A DNA stretch of 64,000 bases from Streptomyces qinzhouensis (lineage in GTDB: Bacteria; Actinomycetota; Actinomycetes; Streptomycetales; Streptomycetaceae): positions 8,082,485 through 8,146,484 of the forward strand of contig NZ_CP042266.1 in assembly GCF_007856155.1 (NCBI RefSeq), read 5' to 3'. Below the pieces are notes generated by a model, which did no database searches, was not told where the DNA came from, and was given only the letters and a program-made list of their open reading frames with translations. Shown in pieces: positions 63,617-64,000 of this stretch. The number at the start of each line of letters is the position of its first letter. Position 1 is the stretch's first letter. A program made the position numbers and the translations under genes.

Positions 63617-64000
63617 GTACGCGACCGACTGCGCCCCGGAGACACGCTGTATGTGTGGAAGCTCGACCGGTTCGCGCGGTCGTTGATCGACCTGGTGACG
63701 ATGGTGGACGCACCGCGGGAACGGGGCGTCGGGTTCCGAGTGCTGACGGGGGCACTGGCGAGCATCAACCCGAACACCCCCGACGGACGACTCATGCTGC
63801 AAGTGGTGCGCGCGATGGCTGAGTTCGAGCGTAGCTTGATCAAGGACCACACTCACGCCGGTCTCGCTGCCGCCAAGGCCCAGGGGCGGACCGGGGGACG
63901 TCCTGCCGTGATGGACGCCGACAAGCTCGCTGCGGCCAAGGCGCGCCGGGCCAGGGGGGAGAGCGTCACGGAAGTCGCCAAGGCGTCGGGAGTGTCCCGG
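63617..64000 (+). pseudogene. Serine recombinase (resolvase/invertase) lacking its N-terminus, cut by window end
   Basis: The frame reads LRPGDTLYVWKLDRFARSL, FRVLTGALASINPNTPDGRL and AEFERSLIKDHTHAGLAAAK, then GGRP and a helix-turn-helix start. This is the resolvase catalytic domain from about residue 55 onward. The segment with the nucleophilic serine is absent, and the upstream bases belong to the toxin gene. It therefore looks 5'-truncated. Confidence 0.75.

Noticed and set aside
1..64000. CRISPR arrays, rRNA operons and complete insertion sequences
   Set aside because: No regularly spaced repeats, rRNA-like stretches or paired terminal repeats around a full transposase were found by eye. 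Only transposase fragments are present.

Overview
The window is high-GC DNA with actinobacterial gene style: GTG and TTG starts, GGAGG-type ribosome sites, ATGA/GTGA stop-start overlaps and GC-rich terminator hairpins. SARP, ECF41 and ECF42 regulators and Streptomyces-type secondary-metabolism genes make a Streptomyces or close relative by far the most likely source. I see no rRNA, tRNA or CRISPR array.

Region 1 (about 0.25-27 kb, possibly to 32 kb) is a meroterpenoid gene cluster that interleaves two aromatic pathways. One is a complete core phenazine set, transcribed leftward as phzB-phzC-phzD-phzE-phzF-phzG plus a second phzB-like gene. The other is a 1,3,6,8-tetrahydroxynaphthalene (THN) naphthoquinone set: type III polyketide synthase, cupin oxygenase, DegT-family aminotransferase and WrbA-like quinone reductase, with an AMP-forming ligase on the other arm. 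Terpenoid chemistry comes from one polyprenyl diphosphate synthase, three paralogous ABBA prenyltransferases and one class II (DxDD) terpene cyclase. Two methyltransferases, a 14-helix MFS exporter, an NTF2-like protein and an ECF41 sigma factor complete the set.

The most striking structure is a 1205-bp inverted repeat (4731-5935 and 17945-19149). Each arm carries the whole THN synthase gene and its leader, and together they flank a 12-kb interior. The interior holds two convergent operons, one downstream of each synthase copy. Recombination between the arms would invert the interior while leaving both operons headed by the same gene.

Region 2 (27.8-34.8 kb) has a single-module NRPS (C-A-T-TE) whose adenylation domain looks serine-specific, a secreted DUF642 protein with a TTA codon, a methyltransferase, and a divergent VOC/ArsR pair around a clear palindromic operator.

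Region 3 (35-49.8 kb) starts with a coupled gene pair resembling telomere-associated Tap and, less surely, terminal protein Tpg. It continues with mostly ordinary enzymes (NUDIX, medium-chain reductase, VOC protein, O-methyltransferase, lectin, alpha/beta hydrolase) and a SARP-type regulator. An SDR pseudogene lies among them.

Region 4 (49.8-64 kb) is a decay zone. It holds fragments of IS5- and IS21-type transposition genes, serine recombinases, an HNH nuclease, a frameshifted radical SAM gene, and truncated PCMT and beta-lactamase-like genes. Intact among them are an epimerase, a SRPBCC-YCII-ECF42 module and a RelE-type toxin pair. Together with the Tap/Tpg-like pair, this suggests a chromosome arm or a linear plasmid.
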